From positions 331,404 to 352,139 of the forward strand of contig NW_005434598.1 in the NCBI RefSeq assembly GCF_000315625.1: a stretch of 20,736 bases of DNA, written 5' to 3'. Numbering within the stretch: the stretch's first letter is position 1; each line of letters begins with the position of its first letter. Under the pieces are notes generated by a model, which worked only from the letters and a program-made list of their open reading frames with translations, searched no databases and had not been told where the DNA came from. A program made the position numbers and the translations under genes. Source of the stretch: Guillardia theta CCMP2712 (Eukaryota > Cryptophyceae > Pyrenomonadales > Geminigeraceae). Below are positions 1 to 9,674 of the stretch, in pieces.

Positions 1-1035
1 AATCATTCGCCGGTACCGTAGTACCCTTCAGGCGGTTACTACACGGGAAGAGTCGGACCCCTCCCTGCCCCCTACCTCGGACCCCTACTACGTGCCCCAC
101 CCCCGGCCCAGCTCACCTCTTAATAAGGCTGCACCCCTCGGGCCCTCCGGTTATGACCCCACCCCCCTTTGCTCTCGAATAGTATCTGCTCTAGACATAG
201 GCTGTCAGCAACTCTGTGCGTTACTTCGTGGAACTCAGCCCTGACCCTCCGTGTGTTTTGCAGTTATAACATATTTCACGAATGAGCTTCAATAGATAAA
301 CCACTACATCATACCCTTGACGTTGGAAACCTACCACCCCAGATACTCTGTTGTTGGATACCACTATCAATCCTATGACCCTACCCTCCCCTTCCTCCTT
401 CGTCAGTTCAGTTTACCAGAACAACCAGTTATGGTGGGCCGAAGGAGATCAACGCAATGGAGAGATGCAAAGCTGGCGGGAGGGAGGGAGAGGGAGAGAG
501 TCGGAGGAGAGGAACTCGGAGCAAAGAGAGAGGTCAGGTGGCAGGGGAAAGACGAGAACAGAAAACCTATGATCGTGACAGCTTTCAGTTTCAAGGCGAA
601 TAACGTATGTTCCGTGATGTATTACAGTCGGGGTGGCGACTGATAGTTTGTTGAGCATTCCTGCCATATGCCTGGAAGCCATCCTGTTGATTTGCTTTCA
701 TCCTCTAATTCTTGATGAATGTTTGAAAGATCTCCGCACTCGCCTTTGCTGTTCGGCAAGGAGTCAACGTTAGTTTTGTTGGACTCTCGGTCACTTGCTT
801 TAGCTCAAACTTCAAGTGTATATGTCGATGTTCTATGTTCAGTTTGTTCAGCATTTTTCTCTTTGTGTTCTCCCTCTGCTCATTTTGCACTTAACCGATG
901 TTCGCAACTTCGTACGACACACCATGTTGTCTACCAACCATGACGACACTACATGCTGTCTACCAACCATGACTCTGCGATGGCATGCAGGGTCTCGACA
1001 TGTTCTCTTCCAAGATCTGAGAGTCGCACCTAGCA
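1..1035. other. Upstream region of gene 1, no supported gene
   Basis: Short open frames exist on both strands, but none has family features, plausible composition or good splice context, so I call no gene. The first 180 bases are C-rich with runs of CCCC. Bases 470-545 form a purine-rich stretch of GGGA and GAGA units. A 29-bp direct repeat lies at 915-973. An in-frame TGA at 1018-1020 closes the frame of gene 1 just ahead of its ATG. This stretch therefore most likely holds the promoter and 5' leader of gene 1. The end of another gene left of the window cannot be excluded. Confidence 0.5.
915..973. repeat. Two-copy 29-bp direct repeat before gene 1
   Basis: The 17-base core TGTCTACCAACCATGAC occurs at 928-944 and again at 957-973. 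The flanking bases (CGACAC..ACATG-like) are also shared, giving a period of 29 bp. Each copy ends with an ATG that is not used by gene 1. The second copy ends 63 bp before the start codon, so the repeat lies in the likely leader or core promoter. Confidence 0.8.
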
Positions 1036-2719
1036 ATGAATGGTTTCACGAAACCAAAATATGCAGAAAGAGACGACAAACAGACAGGTAACGCGGACAG
1101 CAAGGAGTCGCAGGACCTGCCATTGTCGGCGGCACCTCCAAAAACTGTGGACAAGCTCTTGACAACACTGAGGAGTGCTGAGAGCTCGAAGAAGGTCGGG
1201 CAATGTCAAGGTTTCGCCACTTTCAAGCAGAAGGTCATCCGAGAGGGCAAGAAGAGTTCTCACATGCACCAGCTGAACGTGACTGCTTTCTACGATGGGA
1301 GCATCTTGCCGCTTAGGATGCAGCAGAAGGAAGGAGTACATTCACATTCCAGCAATACATCGATGCAGTCTCCCTTCGAAATGATCTTCGGATTCTTCTG
1401 CAGCAGGCAACAAGGATCCTTCGACGGTTTGGGCACCTTCGACGAGATCTCGAAAGCCAACGTCAGCATGAGCTTCTCGGAGCTGCTCAAGTTTGTGAGT
1501 ATGATGTTTCCCCACCATCAATTCACCAGGGGAGAGTTGTCGTGGGTTATGAGCAGAGCAAAGGTCGAGCCCATTCCTCTCTCTGAGAGCAGCAAGGCAG
1601 ACAAGAATGACTCTGACCTCAAAGCTGTGAGCTCATGTCGTGACCTGTTTCACCCGCTGACACTCCCTTGCAGTTGACCTACGCCGAATGGTTGAACTGC
1701 GTCCTGCGCCTTGCGCTCATCGCCTACGGCTCTCAAGACATGGAGCACGACAAGATCATCGAGCATGTCGCCAAGGACCTCATGCTGGACAACGTGGCGG
1801 CGCTGAAGAAACGCCTTGACAGGATCGCGCGAACTAACGCTGGGTTCGGGGCATGGAAGGATGAGAAGATGCCGATGGAGGAGGGCTCATTGCTGAGCCT
1901 CAACATGAAACGACCCAAGGCGCTAGCGGAGTACATGCCGGACAAGAACAAGATGACCATCCTCCTGGTCCCTCCTGTCGCTCTGACTGTGATGGGAACT
2001 GACTTGGTTGCAGGACAAGCTCATGCGGTCCGGCACCTCTGAGAAGAGCGTGAGATGGGTGCCGTTCGACGGTCCTTACATCTCGATGATCCTCCCCCAG
2101 TCGTCGAAGCCTTACAAGTTCAACATCATGATCCAGAACGCCTCGGGGCATCCCCGAGACATCGGCTTCAAGATTCAGAACCTTCCGTGTTTCGAGATGC
2201 AGTACAGGCCGTCCAGGGGCACTCAGATCGCGTCGGGGCTCCAGTGCATGTTCGAGATCCTGGCTCACCTCAACGAGCCCGGAGAGTTCAACGGAGAGGT
2301 CCTCTTCACCAGCGCCGATGAGACGCAACGACTGGCCGTCTGCCCAGTCTTCCTCAAGGTCCTCCACTCCTCGTCCTCAGCCGCGAAGCTCTGGCACCCC
2401 CTCCAGGAGGAGACGACTCCTTCAGCCGTCGCCTACGACACGTCCTCCGACTCCTTGAACGCCAAGGGCACTACTCTCAAGAAGGCAGCCAGCACGCCCT
2501 CCACCCAGTCGATCCCTCGCGATTGGACCCAGCACCGGATCCACGGCGGAAGCAAGGACGTGTTCATGCCGCTGACGGTGAGGGCAGGCTTCCGACATGG
2601 CCGAGCGACGCGACCAGTCTCAAGTCCTCCTGGAGGACGATCTTCTCCCTCCTACTCTCCTTGGAAGCCAACGCATAACGGCTCGGATCGGGATGAGCCC
2701 CCGCACTCAGCTCGAGTGA
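1036..2719 (+). CDS. Probable flagellum-associated protein with ASH/MSP-type Ig-like domain
   Basis: The spliced model has exons 1036-1626, 1674-1967, 2014-2577 and 2618-2719 (516 aa; introns of 47, 46 and 40 bp). The first intron joins in phase 0 to give the run DLKA-LTYAEWLNCVLRLA, a helix pair of the kind I associate with EF-hand-like modules of axonemal proteins. The third exon holds a beta-rich domain (about residues 300-400) with PFDGPYISMILPQSSKPY, IMIQNASGHPRDIGF and EPGEFNGEVLF, resembling the Ig-like ASH/MSP domains of HYDIN- and DLEC1-type flagellar proteins. The start was chosen because an in-frame TGA lies 18 bp upstream. The second donor is uncertain: GT at 1968, 1977 and 1989 all keep phase 0. 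The third intron (GTGAGG donor) is preferred because it replaces a basic, low-complexity tail with a regular C-terminus; unspliced, the frame would end at 2739. The flagellar role is inferred. Confidence 0.6.
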
Positions 2720-2794
2720 AGTTGTGCCTTGCAATCTAGATGCTTTGTGACGTGTAGCTTATGTAATGATGAATAACGATGAGATGATGTAATG

Positions 2795-2800
2795 AATAAA
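2795..2800 (+). terminator. Poly(A) signal of gene 1
   Basis: AATAAA stands 75 bp after the stop at 2719. Two TGTAA motifs, the other signal common in algae, lie close by at about 2763 and 2788. All are before the opposing gene's stop at 2904. Confidence 0.5.
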
Positions 2801-2903
2801 TGAAGTAAGTGACTCTCATTCCTGGGCGTCGCATCTGATGAGGATGTTCATAAATTTACACGCAGTCGGTGGCAAACTATGTTCTGCTACATGTACACGC
2901 ATA

Positions 2904-5019
2904 TCATTTCAAACCGGCCCAGGGAACAAACTCAGAGTGAAGGCCGTAGGGAACGCTGGAAGGAAGAGGAACGCTCTGTTTCAAAGACAAGTCCTTGGCG
3001 TCAACGATGTTGAGGAAAGATCCATCCTCCTTCCTCTTGCCATCTTTCACCGTCGAGCTGATACAGAGCAGGTAACCATCGTCCTCGCTCTTCCCTCCGA
3101 CCTTGTTCACGAAGGTGGGCTCGGACACGAGGTACTGATCCTCTGGCATCCACAAGGTGTTGAGAACTTCGCCGCTGTGCATGTCGAGCTTGGCGAGGCT
3201 CTTGAAGATCAGAGTCTCTCGGGGCGTTGAGTAATCTTTCACGGGCCCCCCGCACGCATAAGGCGCGATGGCGTACAGGAACTGGTTGACTTTGCCCGTG
3301 TAGGCTTGATTGATCATGGGAAACTCCAGGGGCAAGGTCGAGAGGTACCTGCAGAGAAGGTGAGGCAGCAGCAGCTCCTTCCCCGCTCCTTTCACCGCTC
3401 GGATACACACTTGCCCGTCTCCGGGTCGAGGACCCACTCGTAGAGACAAGCGACAGTGTAGTCGATGATGTAGGATTCAGCAGTCTCAGGGACCGAACGG
3501 AATGCGTAGAGCACCACCTTGCTGTTGTTGAGGTCAGTGAGGATGAGAGAGCTGTCGACAACAAGAGCTACCCATCCTCTCGCTCATACGAGTTGGCTGT
3601 ATGCAGCACAACACAGGGCTTGACGTCGCACCAAATCACGTCATCTGCTCCACCATGACGAGGCATCAAGCCGATCCTGAGAGGTGTGAGAACCCATGAG
3701 GAGACGATGGTAGTCGACCTAGACACTCTGTTGGCGTCGTACTGGACGGGGAAACGATCCAAGATGGAGCGAAAGGGGTCGATGGTGAGAGGCAGGTCGA
3801 GGATGAGCGAGTACCTGCAGCCGGTGAGACCACGACGAGAGGAGGGGGAGGAGCAGACTTGGGCGTGATGGCAAGATCATGGATCATGACACCAGATGGC
3901 AGAGGGATCTGAGCTGTATGTGTGAGGCGACCTGCACTCTCATCTCACATCCCACATCCCTCCCCCTTGACAACCTTCTCACCCTGAGAGTCCCATACGT
4001 CGTGCCTCGCATGGGTAGAGACTCCGCTCACATAAGTGACGCTCATCATCTCTCCGGTGACGGGATCAATCCTGCAGGACGCTAACATCAGAGTCGGACG
4101 TGTCGGCCAGCAACTCTACTTGCTATGGGCTGCCAGGGCCCCTCCCGTTAGAGGCTCGAAGGGCACGCCTCCATCAAGGTTGCTCGCTCCCTCAACCGTC
4201 TCTATGGTGGCGTCCCGGGATACAGAGATGACGGAAGGCAGTCCCTGCTCCATCCGAGAAAGAATCCTTCCTGTCACCCCATCTGTCAACAACCCTCCTC
4301 CTACCGCACGGAAGGGGGGGACCTGCATGGAACGAGAGGGCAGTGTTGGCGGTGTCCTTCAACGGGTAGCCAGTCCGGATGAAGTTTGACATGAGTCCCT
4401 TCACAATGGGCCAGCCTCTTGGAGCACACATGATGCCTTCGAAAAGAACCTCCTGCTTCTCTTCCTCGATCTTGAACGCTCGCGTGCGTACCCACTTCCT
4501 CCCATAGAACACATAATCGGAACCCTTCCCTTGATCGCTGGGGGGTATTACCACACCATGGATCATGCCGTCACCATCGAAGAAGCCGGGAACAGGATCG
4601 CCAGGTCTCGGGTTGGGTCCCACGCGTAAGAGAGCTCCAGCTGGAAGGTCGGAAGGAAGCGGCGATGAAAGTGAAACTCTGACCGAAGAAGCCTCGTCCG
4701 GACTTCTCACGAACAGCGCGTTCAAGACAGAAAGCTCCTTCTCGCCGCATGCGTTTCTCAACTTAGTCATCTCCTGTTTCAGAGAGGACGCGACGTCCTT
4801 GGCGATCGGGTCTTGGTCCGTCAATGTTGACCTGAGGGCAAAGGTGCCGCCACGGGGCAAGAAGCGAGGAGCGACATGGAGAGGACCCTTCCCGCACACT
4901 GTCTTGAAGCATGCCCTTGAGAGGAAGGAGGACGAAGGGAGAGGGGCGGGGGAGTGGAAGGCAGAAGAGGAGGGGAGCAGCAGCAGCGCAAGCACCGTCA
5001 GGCTCGTGTACGACGGCAT
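2904..5019 (-). CDS. Plastid-targeted carotenoid cleavage dioxygenase (RPE65 superfamily)
   Basis: These enzymes split carotenoids or apocarotenoids with O2 at a non-haem iron held by four histidines. Exons on the minus strand are 5019-4323, 4270-4120, 4071-3983, 3931-3859, 3814-3725, 3676-3572, 3521-3396 and 3348-2904 (591 aa). The seven introns are 44-52 bp, and all phases agree. Residues 1-20 form a signal peptide followed by Phe21 (SSSAF), the secondary-plastid import mark; a transit-like Ser/Arg-rich stretch follows. Family blocks in order: LLRVGPNP and FDGDGMIHG; YGRKWVRTRAF; AHSK-IDPVTGEM (His281); MIHDLAITPKYSLILDLPL (His330); IGLMPRHGG; VLHTANSYEREDGKVVLYA (His392); LPLEFPMIN; SEPTFV; VPYGLHSEF (His581). 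The four ligands are all present, so it should be active. The substrate is unknown; it could be an NCED-like or apocarotenoid-type enzyme. An in-frame ATG at 5028 would add three residues. It is tail-to-tail with gene 1. Confidence 0.9.
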
Positions 5020-5047
5020 TGGCAGCATGCAAGCGGGGCCCGGAGCC

Positions 5048-5053
5048 TTTATA
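5048..5053 (-). promoter_or_regulatory. TATA box of the dioxygenase gene
   Basis: On the minus strand TATAAA reads from 5053 to 5048, inside GCATATAAAGGC. The box starts 25 nt before the ATG at 5028 and 34 nt before the preferred ATG at 5019. A normal TATA-to-start spacing would place the mRNA start at about 5022-5028. That favours the 5019 ATG and implies a leader of only a few bases. Confidence 0.55.
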
Positions 5054-5061
5054 TGCACTGC

Positions 5062-5088
5062 AGGGGTAGGGGTGTAATCCCTACCCCT
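5062..5088. promoter_or_regulatory. Perfect 10-bp inverted repeat upstream of the TATA box
   Basis: AGGGGTAGGG (5062-5071) and CCCTACCCCT (5079-5088) are exact reverse complements, separated by 7 bases. The repeat sits 9 bp upstream of the TATA box of the dioxygenase gene, a place suited to a dimeric regulator. A second, weaker inverted repeat, CTAGGGT/ACCCTAG, lies at 5260-5288. Function is inferred from position only. Confidence 0.5.
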
Positions 5089-6135
5089 CCTTGGATGCGA
5101 TACTGTATGTGAGGGGGTACTTTTTGGACAAGAAAAGGAGGGGTGAATGAGGCCCCCCAGCATACTCAAGTGCAAAGGGTGGGGTGGGGTGCAACAACAT
5201 GAGGTGCATCACTTGCTTTGCTGGCTACCCCCCTTGTGCCTGTGTTTGTAGTACATTTTCTAGGGTAGGTTCATGTACCCCACCCTAGGAAAAATAAATG
5301 GGGAAAAGAGGGTTACTGTCTGATAAAACCACTGCTGTGGGGTGTAGCAGGGAGATGAGTGGGTACATGGAGGTGTTTAATGGGGGTGGGGTGGTAGCCA
5401 GGGTGTTCCAGTCCGATCCGGCGTTGGGCCCGGCCGGCCAGAGCCGCTAGTAGCCCAGCAGCAGCAATGCTGAGGGAGGAGGGAGAGAGAAGAAACCAGG
5501 AGGAGCCGGGAGGAAGGAAGGAGGGAGTAGTCAGGGATTGAAGTTGGTGAAGCCTGGGACTGGGAGGAGACGGTTGGATGGTCTGAGAAGAGCCTCGGAG
5601 AGAGGAGGGAGAGAACTTCGGGTATCACAGTGGAACAATTCCTCGGAGTCAACTCGGAGATATCAGAAGAGAGCAGTTAGAATTTCGTTTACAGAGAGAG
5701 GAAGCAGGTGAATTCAGAAGATAAAGATAAGAGTAAGGAATAGCAGAATTGGGACAATGAGCTTTGCAGCAACCGTGAGTTTACTGTTAGAAAATGAAGA
5801 CTAACTACTAGGGGGCAAGAGAAAAGGCGATGAGTTTGTTGAAACATGATTTGTGATGCTGAAAGCTTGATATCAAAGGGAGGCAAGTGACGAAAAGAAA
5901 GTTGATTGCCAGGAATATGAAACATTGATAAGTCCGAGATAGAGCATGAAGGGATAACTAAGTCTTTTAGTGCACAGGACCAATTACCAACATAAATTCT
6001 CCTTGACGATTTGAAGGTCAAGAGGCCAAGTCGTTTCAACCCGATTCATCACACAAGAGAAATTCACGGGTGATACATGGCAGATGAGATTTATGCCTGG
6101 CCCTGTGAAAACTCGACACGCGGTGTGATCTGAAG
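5089..6135. other. Divergent intergenic region between the dioxygenase and RCC1-C2 genes
   Basis: No gene is supported. Bases 5089-5400 are rich in GGGGT and TACCCC units. Bases 5400-5660 are G-rich, including the GC block GGCCCGGCCGGCC near 5430. Bases 5680-6110 are clearly richer in A and T. The last part probably holds the promoter and 5' leader of the RCC1-C2 gene. It contains a possible leader intron (GTGAGT at 5775, CTAAC at 5801, TAG ending 5811), but at 37 bp this is weak. Confidence 0.5.
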
Positions 6136-8401
6136 ATGGTTTGGCACGGTGTCTATTCCTGCGGGCACGGAGCAGGAGGGAGGCTGGGGCTGAATGACGA
6201 GCGAGCTAGGACAGCCTTCACAGGACCTCTAGGCACGCTCCAAGATGTTGAGGTGAAGAGCCTCGCGTGCGGCGGGAAGCACAACCTGCTGCTGAGCAGA
6301 GCAGGCAAGGTGTACTCTTGGGGATACAACGACAGCAGGCAGACAGGACACGGAGTCGAAGACCTGTCGGATTGGGAGCCAAGATGGATCAGAGCTCTTG
6401 AGACAGTCAAGGTTGTGCAGGTGACATGATGACGATGTTATTGAGATTGAAGGTGTTGCTCTCTTTGCTGATGCTTGTGATGGTCAGATTGCAGCTGGAG
6501 AAGATCATTCCGTCGCCCTCACCGATCGGAGCGAAGTATTCACGTAAGATGCGGTGTCATGCTCTACAAGATGGCATGTCTCCCTCTCACTCGAACTGCC
6601 GTGTCTTGCTGTCTCTCGTCTGACAAGCTGTGATCTTGCTCCCGTCTGACAAGCTTTCGTCTTCAGCTGGGGAAGGGGTCTACATGGTCAGCTCGGGCAC
6701 GGGGACGTGAGTGACGTTTGGTTCCCTTTCCTTGTCAAGGGGCTGCAGGTGGAGGACAGCTCGCTGCTGCTGCTTGCTGAGCCTCTGGTTTCAGGGCAAG
6801 GGGATCAAGAGCATCGGCTGTGGGTATGAAAACACTTTCGCCATCACTGGGACTGGCAAGGTGCTGGGGTTTGGATCAGCAGCATCTGGAAAGTTGGGCA
6901 ACGGAGATGTAGATGGAGGGATCGGGGGAAACGTCTATCTCCCAGTTCAGCTCAAGTCACTTGCGAAGTTTACCATCATTCAAGCTACAGGAGGAAAAAA
7001 CTTTTCAATGTTCCTCAGTCATACCGGACAGCTTTACAGCGTCGGCTATGCAGCCAACGGTCAACTTGGGATCCCCTTCGAAGAAGTGGAGAGCCTGAAC
7101 CTGCCGTACACGGGGACGATGCAGGAGGTGTCGCACAAGGGCGTCTTCGTCAAGTATGTGTCGTGTGGCGACAGCCACTCGCTCGCCCTCTCTGAGGACG
7201 GGATCGTGTACTCGTGGGGGAGCGGTATCAACTGGGCGCTGGGGCACGGAGGAACAGAGGACACGTTCACCCCGAAGATGGTGGCGATGCTGGAAGCAGA
7301 TCCCTGCGTTTCAGTTTCAGCTGGAGGATACCATTCAGCAGCGGTGTCTGCAACGGGGAGGATCTACACGTGGGGGCGGAACTTTGTCGGGCAACTTGGA
7401 ACAGGTCAGAACATTGACGACCATTCGGCTGACCACGTTCAAAGGCTGCCGACGAGAGTCATTCTCAAGGGAAGTGTGGATTCTTCGGAGATGGCAATGC
7501 GAGTAGGGTGCGGTCAATGCCATACGATCTTGCAGGTCTGTGTTGTCGAAACTTGTCGGTGAGGTGTGAGGTGACGTGTTGGGGTGACAGACTGCACTGA
7601 AGGGAGACGAGCCGGAGCAGAAGAAGGAAGCAGCGAAACAAGCTGAGCCCATGAAGGTGGAGGAGAAGCACAAGAAGGAGGAAGAAATCGCCCCACCTGT
7701 GGTGGCCCCAACGGAAGAGAAGGAGCCAGAGAAGGTGCAGGTGAAGAAACAATTCCTCGACCTCGAAGTCGAAGTTGTCAGCGGCCACCGGCTGCTCGCG
7801 TCTGACAAGCGAGGGACGTCTGATCCCTACTGCAAGGTCGGAACCGTCGGAGAGAAGCGACTGGGTCATGACCTGATTCCGCAGATTTCGATCAAGGAAG
7901 GTCGAGTCAAGCAGAAGTTCAAGACCAAGGCAATCAGCAAGACGCTGAATCCGCACTGGAACGAGAAGTTTCTCTTCAAGGTGTGGAGTGACGGGATGAT
8001 TTCAGTCTGTTTGCCCACGTGATGGTGGCAGGGCTGCTGCAATCGTATCGCTATCGAAGGGGATCCGCGCATGGGCGAGGAGGGCAGGATGAAGAACCTC
8101 AACTGGGACCTCAAGCTCAAATTGTCCTGCCTTGACCAGGTCAGTGCAGGAGAAAAGCTTGCTTTCATTCTTATTGACAGCCGTTGATGAAGGACTCGAT
8201 GGGGGAGGACGAGAGCCTGGGAGTACTCTTTGTTCCCCTTGCGGGGTTGAGAATCAACAAGAAGAGAGACATCAAGGCACGGAAAAAGCTATGGCAGGCA
8301 GCGACTCTGACTAGGTGCCGCAGGTGCCGCTGGCTCCTAAGCTGGAGGGTCAGGTAGTGAGTGGAGAGATAAGGCTTCGACTGCTGTTGAAAGATGAATG
8401 A
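6136..8401 (+). CDS. RCC1-repeat propeller fused to a C-terminal C2 domain
   Basis: Exons are 6136-6420, 6488-6543, 6667-6748, 6795-7535, 7591-7980, 8032-8139, 8181-8314 and 8362-8401 (611 aa). Seven blades can be counted from their strand signatures: VYSCGHGAGGRLG, VYSWGYNDSRQTG, VFTWGRGLHGQLG, VLGFGSAASGKLG, LYSVGYAANGQLG, VYSWGSGINWALG and IYTWGRNFVGQLG, each with a GxxH/N partner. Seven is the full RCC1 propeller. A Lys/Glu-rich linker (about 389-443) leads to a C2 domain from about 444: VVSGHRLLASDKRGTSDPY, LNPHWNEKFLF, LKLKLSCLDQ, DESLGVLFVPLAGL and SGEIRLRLLL. Asp residues in the loops (SDK, SDPY, CLD) suggest Ca2+-dependent lipid binding. RCC1 propellers act as exchange factors or scaffolds; the partner is unknown. 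An in-frame stop at 6106 supports this start. The junction 7980/8032 is the least certain, because other splice choices change about 20 residues. The stop is 35 bp from the stop of the opposing EngB gene. Confidence 0.85.
6617..6655 (+). repeat. Direct repeat inside intron 2 of the RCC1-C2 gene
   Basis: CGTCTGACAAGCT occurs at 6617-6629 and 6643-6655 (period 26 bp), inside the intron 6544-6666. That intron is 123 bp, about twice the size of the gene's others (41-67 bp). Each copy contains CTGAC, a good branch-point sequence. Confidence 0.75.
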
Positions 8402-8436
8402 AGTTGAGAGCGGGGGATAGAGTCACTTCAACGCCC

Positions 8437-9642
8437 TCAGTCCTTCTTGCTCAACTGATACAAGTCGCCGGCGACATCCACCAGCCCTGCTCCTGCATGT
8501 CAAACGAGGAAGAAACGAAGAAGCTCCACCTGCTCCTGTGTAGGAAGAAACCATGCGCACAGCCTTGACGCACTTGGAGTACCTGTGGCCTGATCAGCTT
8601 GAGAAGCAGCGCGGCGGTCTGATCACCGCTCTATCTCTTGCAAGATAAGCGCATGCCTCCTCGCTAAGTCTTCGGGCTTGACGAGATCGCACTTGGTCAA
8701 GATGATCTGGAAGGAGACCCGAGCGTCGTCAAGTCGCTGCATGAAGTCCTTGTCGTTCTGTTTGACTCCATGCCTTCCGTCGATGATGAGGAAGACTCGC
8801 TTCATCTTCCTGGTCTGGATGTACTGGTCTATCAGCACTTTCCAGCCCGCCATCTTCTGCTCATTCGCAAACGCGAACCCGTAGCCGGGCATGTCCACCA
8901 TCATCAAACGGCGAGGAAGCACATAGAAGTTGAACTGGAGCAAACAAGATGAGACCAGACAGGAAGCAAGCATGGCATCAGCTCAACCTGCTGTGTCATT
9001 CCTGGCTTGTCTGAGGACCTTGCTGTCGTTGACAAGGTCAGTGCGTTGATGATCGACGACTTGCCCACGTTGCTCCTCCCACAGAAGGCAACCTCAGGCA
9101 GCGTCATGGGCGGCATGGATGACATGACCGTCGCTCCCGCCACGAAGGTGAGCTTGTCCTTCTTGCCCTGACCGATCAGCTCGACCAGTTGAGGAGACAG
9201 GTCAGTATAGAGAGGAGGGCGAGAAAACCCCTTGAATCTCTTCTCCTGCTCAACCTGATCTTTGTTTCCCCTGTGCGCTTTTCGGACCGCAGATCCCATA
9301 GGCAGGCAGATACCTCCTTGCACGATCTTGCGCAGGACATTCTGATCAATGTTGATCTGTCGAAACTTGGCGCGATTGCTCAGCTCTTGGCTTCCTTCGA
9401 CTTCACCTTCAGCTCCTCCCTTTTGCCCTGATCTCATTGGTGTTTTACTTCTTTCTGTTCCTGTCGCAAGATGCCTTGTCGCGATCATGCCGGAGCCTCT
9501 GCTGGCGTCGAAGGTAGAGATCATGGAGAATCCGAGAGGTACTGATGTCCTTCTCCCCCTGCACCACGGCAGGGCAAGGATCTTGGAAAGCTGCGCAGCG
9601 TCTCTTGTGTTGGTCGGACAAGAAGGTGAAGAGGCGGAGGAC

Positions 9643-9674
<32 letters not shown>

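Noticed and set aside
1-180. C-rich runs considered as telomere-like repeats
   Set aside because: There is no regular 6-8 bp unit, and similar words are scattered through other intergenic regions of the window.
2578-2739. Unspliced end of gene 1 at 2739
   Set aside because: The readthrough tail is low-complexity and basic. The GTGAGG..CGACCAG intron yields a more ordered C-terminus. I keep some doubt.
3522-3573. Apparent one-base frameshift in the dioxygenase gene (GGG before TAG, with a coding-like frame beyond it)
   Set aside because: A normal 50-bp GT-AG intron at 3571-3522, phase 2, restores the frame and gives EREDGKVVLYA, which fits the family better than any corrected readthrough.
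8298-8357. Alternative ends of the RCC1-C2 gene (direct stop at 8355, or a 26-bp GC-AG intron)
   Set aside because: A standard 47-bp GT-AG intron (8315-8361) gives the expected C2 ending SGEIRLRLLL; the other two spoil the domain end or need an implausible intron.
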